DNA of 6,891 bases from Nitrospira sp. (GTDB lineage Bacteria; Nitrospirota; Nitrospiria; Nitrospirales; Nitrospiraceae): positions 1-6,891 of the forward strand of contig JANYAJ010000448.1 in assembly GCA_025361385.1 (NCBI GenBank). The letters run 5' to 3'. Shown in pieces: positions 4,745-6,891 of this stretch; the first letter of the stretch is position 1; every line of letters starts with the position of its first letter. The notes under the pieces were generated by a model, which was not told the origin of the DNA, made no database searches, and was given only the letters and a program-made list of their open reading frames with translations. The position numbers and the translations under genes are program-made.

Positions 4745-6891
4745 ATGACCGCCGCACGAAAGACTTCTGGAAGAACGACCACCGCCAAGTCCGGCGCCAA
4801 GCCCAAGGGTGTCGAGCGGAAGCCTGCACCCGCCACTCGACCTCCGGCCAAGCCTGCTCCCGCGCCAGTCCTGCCAATACCCTCGCCGAGTTATCTGATC
4901 GTGGGGATCGGCGCCTCAGCCGGCGGGCTGGAAGCCATGGAGGAATTCTTCACCCACATGCCCCCCGACACCGGGATGGGGGGCGTGGTGGTCTCGCACC
5001 AACATGCGGGCCATGTCAGCCTCCTGCCGAGCCTGCTCAGTCGATGCACCGCGATGCCGGTGGTGGCGGCAAAGGACGGGATAGAGGTGGAGGCCAATTG
5101 CGTTTATATGGCACCTGGCGGCATCAATCTGGCGATCATGCACGGCACACTACACTTCATGGAGCCTGACTCGCGGGAACGAGTGCCGCTGCCCATCGAT
5201 TATTTTTTCCGTTCGCTGGCCCAGGATCGGAAGCAGCAAGCCGTCGGTATTATCCTGTCCGGGACCGGCACCGATGGAACCGTCGGGTTGAGAGCCATCA
5301 AAGCCGAGTCCGGCCTGACGATCGCGCAGGATCCGCAATCGGCTAAGTATCAGGGCATGCCGCGTAGTGCCATTGCCGCTGGAGTCTCGGATCTGGTCCA
5401 GCCGGCGGACCAGATGTCGGAGCCCTTGCGCAGGTATGCGCAGAGCCTGACGAAGCCGGCGCCGTCTCTGCCGGAACCCGACGCGTCTCAGGCGTTGCAC
5501 AAACTCTTCATCCTCTTGCGCGAACGGACTGGGAACGACTTTGCCCTCTACAAAGACAACACGATTCAGCGGCGCATCGAACGCCGGATGAATGTGCATC
5601 AGATCGAGAGCGTGAAACAGTATCTCCGGTTTGTGCAGGACAATCCGGCTGAACTCGATGCCCTGTTCCAAGAACTCCTCATCGGGGTCACCAGCTTCTT
5701 TCGCGACCCGCAGGCCTTCGAGGTTCTTGAACAGAAAGTGCTGCCCGCACTCGTGGAGGACAAGCCCGAGGGTGCGACCCTGCGCCTGTGGGTCGCGGGC
5801 TGTTCCACCGGAGAGGAAGCCTATTCGCTCGCCATCCTCCTCCGGGAATATCTGACGCAGAAAAAGCTCCGGCTCACCGTGCAAATTTTTGCGTCGGACC
5901 TGGATAGCCGCGCCATTGAGACGGCACGGACTGGCCTCTATCCGATCGGCATCGCCGGAGACCTGACGCCGGCGCGCCTGCAGCGATTCTTTACCAAGGA
6001 AGACGGCAGTTATCGGGTGAAGAAGGAGATTCGTGATCTGGTGGTATTTGCGACGCATAACGTCTTAAGCGATGCACCTTTTACGAAGCTGGACCTCCTA
6101 TCCTGCCGCAATCTCCTCATCTATCTGGACAGCCCGGCGCAACGGAAGGTCCTGCCGCTGTTCCACTACGCCTTGAAGTCGAACGGGATTCTGTTCCTCG
6201 GTTCCTCAGAAACGATCGGCGAGTTCGAACCTCTCTTTACCGTCGTCGACCGAAAATGGAAGCTCTTCAGACGGACGTCGGAGCCAGGCACGTTTCCTCA
6301 CCTGGAACGGTTTCCTGGCGGATTGATGAAAGCGGCCACCGAGACCCGCTCGGAGACCGAGGTTGTCTTCCCCGCCACGCGCCCCCTCTCCATTCCCACG
6401 CTGATCCAGCAGCTCCTGGTTTCGCGCTACGCGCCGGCAGCCGTCATCGTGAACGCCCGGGGCGAGGTCGTCTATATCCACGGGCACACCGGCGACTATC
6501 TCGAGCCGGCGCCGGGCCAGCCGACACATCATTTAGTCGAGATGGCGCGGGAGGGATTACGACACGATCTGGCGACCGCGCTCCATCAGGCGGCCGGCCG
6601 GGAGGACGAAGTCGCGCGCCATGGGTTGCGAGTACGGGCCCACGGCGACGTCATCCTGGTCAACCTGACCGTCAAGAAAATCGCGGAGCCGGAGGCTCTG
6701 CAGGGCCTGCTTCTCGTGACGTTCGATCAGGCGCGGGAGGAGAAGGCCCCCGCCAGGAAAGGCGCCCCGGCGCGTGCAGCCGCACCGCGGAAGCACCCCG
6801 AGTCCGGGCACATGGGGGAACTGGAGTTCACAAAACAGCGGTTGCAACGCACGATCGAGGAATTACAAACCTCTAGTGAAGAACAGAAATC
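4745..6891 (+). CDS. CheB-CheR fusion with PAS-like region, N-terminal part of a probable hybrid sensor kinase (3' end outside window)
   Basis: 715 codons are visible and the frame is open at the right edge. Residues 1-48 are a Lys/Pro/Ala-rich linker. A CheB-type methylesterase follows (about 49-235) with the triad S58 in GIGASAGG, H85 in VVVSHQHAGH and D177 in LSGTGTDG; no receiver domain precedes it. Next come the CheR helical part (about 250-335, with SFFRDP) and the SAM-binding methyltransferase (about 336-511), with AGCSTGEEAYS (351-361), SDLD, and LLSCRNLLIYL (451-461). A PAS-like region (about 552-662, RYAPAAVIVNARGEVVYIHG) precedes a linker and the start of a coiled coil (QRLQRTIEELQTSSEEQK). 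In this architecture further PAS and histidine-kinase modules usually follow. Such proteins are thought to couple methylation-type modules to two-component signalling; whether they act on chemoreceptors is unsettled. The ATG at 4745 has AGGAAG eight bases upstream. Confidence 0.93.
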   Translation, partial: MTAARKTSGRTTTAKSGAKPKGVERKPAPATRPPAKPAPAPVLPIPSPSYLIVGIGASAGGLEAMEEFFTHMPPDTGMGGVVVSHQHAGHVSLLPSLLSRCTAMPVVAAKDGIEVEANCVYMAPGGINLAIMHGTLHFMEPDSRERVPLPIDYFFRSLAQDRKQQAVGIILSGTGTDGTVGLRAIKAESGLTIAQDPQSAKYQGMPRSAIAAGVSDLVQPADQMSEPLRRYAQSLTKPAPSLPEPDASQALHKLFILLRERTGNDFALYKDNTIQRRIERRMNVHQIESVKQYLRFVQDNPAELDALFQELLIGVTSFFRDPQAFEVLEQKVLPALVEDKPEGATLRLWVAGCSTGEEAYSLAILLREYLTQKKLRLTVQIFASDLDSRAIETARTGLYPIGIAGDLTPARLQRFFTKEDGSYRVKKEIRDLVVFATHNVLSDAPFTKLDLLSCRNLLIYLDSPAQRKVLPLFHYALKSNGILFLGSSETIGEFEPLFTVVDRKWKLFRRTSEPGTFPHLERFPGGLMKAATETRSETEVVFPATRPLSIPTLIQQLLVSRYAPAAVIVNARGEVVYIHGHTGDYLEPAPGQPTHHLVEMAREGLRHDLATALHQAAGREDEVARHGLRVRAHGDVILVNLTVKKIAEPEALQGLLLVTFDQAREEKAPARKGAPARAAAPRKHPESGHMGELEFTKQRLQRTIEELQTSSEEQK

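Noticed and set aside
5150..6058. 302-codon minus-strand ORF opposite the CheB-CheR gene
   Set aside because: It is a mirror of the strongly coding plus-strand frame in GC-rich DNA. Its translation shows no recognisable domain and is Arg/Gly/Gln-rich as expected of an antisense shadow.
6256..6876. 206-codon plus-strand ORF in another frame near the right edge
   Set aside because: It overlaps the CheB-CheR-PAS frame, is Arg/Gly/Pro-rich and lacks motifs; it is a shadow.

Overview
The window is moderately GC-rich bacterial DNA with dense short-gap operons and strong Shine-Dalgarno (SD) sequences, several of them in front of GTG starts. The gene set and the REP/MITE-like element at 960-1114 remind me of Nitrospira (Nitrospirota). 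The set is a tandem universal stress protein, a BCAM0308-type zinc-ribbon protein, small CxxC proteins, a small winged-helix protein and a CheB-CheR-PAS fusion. The organism is an inference from gene content; no rRNA or housekeeping gene is present to confirm it.

Layout. Positions 1-71 are an exact reverse-complement copy of 271-341, which lies inside the first gene. Either this is a long-armed inverted repeat or it is a fold-back artefact of the assembly. Positions 73-930 (minus) encode a two-domain universal stress protein. Positions 931-1192 hold a repeat element of about 155 bp with inverted ends and internal 7-base tandem units, plus a third, solitary copy of its end motif. Positions 1193-2992 (minus) are a three-gene operon, in transcription order: a phosphoribosyltransferase, a BCAM0308-like zinc-ribbon protein, and an exported NTF2/SnoaL-like protein. 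A sigma-54-type -24/-12 match lies upstream of it. Positions 3318-4034 (minus) hold three very small cysteine-rich genes. The middle one (34 codons) overlaps its predecessor by ATGA, and the last has a perfectly placed SD before a GTG. Positions 4253-4543 (minus) encode a small winged-helix-like protein. A divergent spacer with CTAG repeats follows. From 4745 to the right edge (plus) runs a CheB-CheR fusion continuing into a PAS-like region and a coiled coil; it is truncated by the window and probably ends in a sensor kinase.

How it may fit together. The minus-strand genes look like a stress or dormancy island: nucleotide-binding Usp, a PRPP-binding enzyme, zinc-ribbon proteins and an exported small-ligand fold. 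The plus-strand gene is a signalling protein. The least described part is the run of tiny Cys-rich proteins at 3318-4034, two of which would be missed by ordinary ORF length cut-offs.
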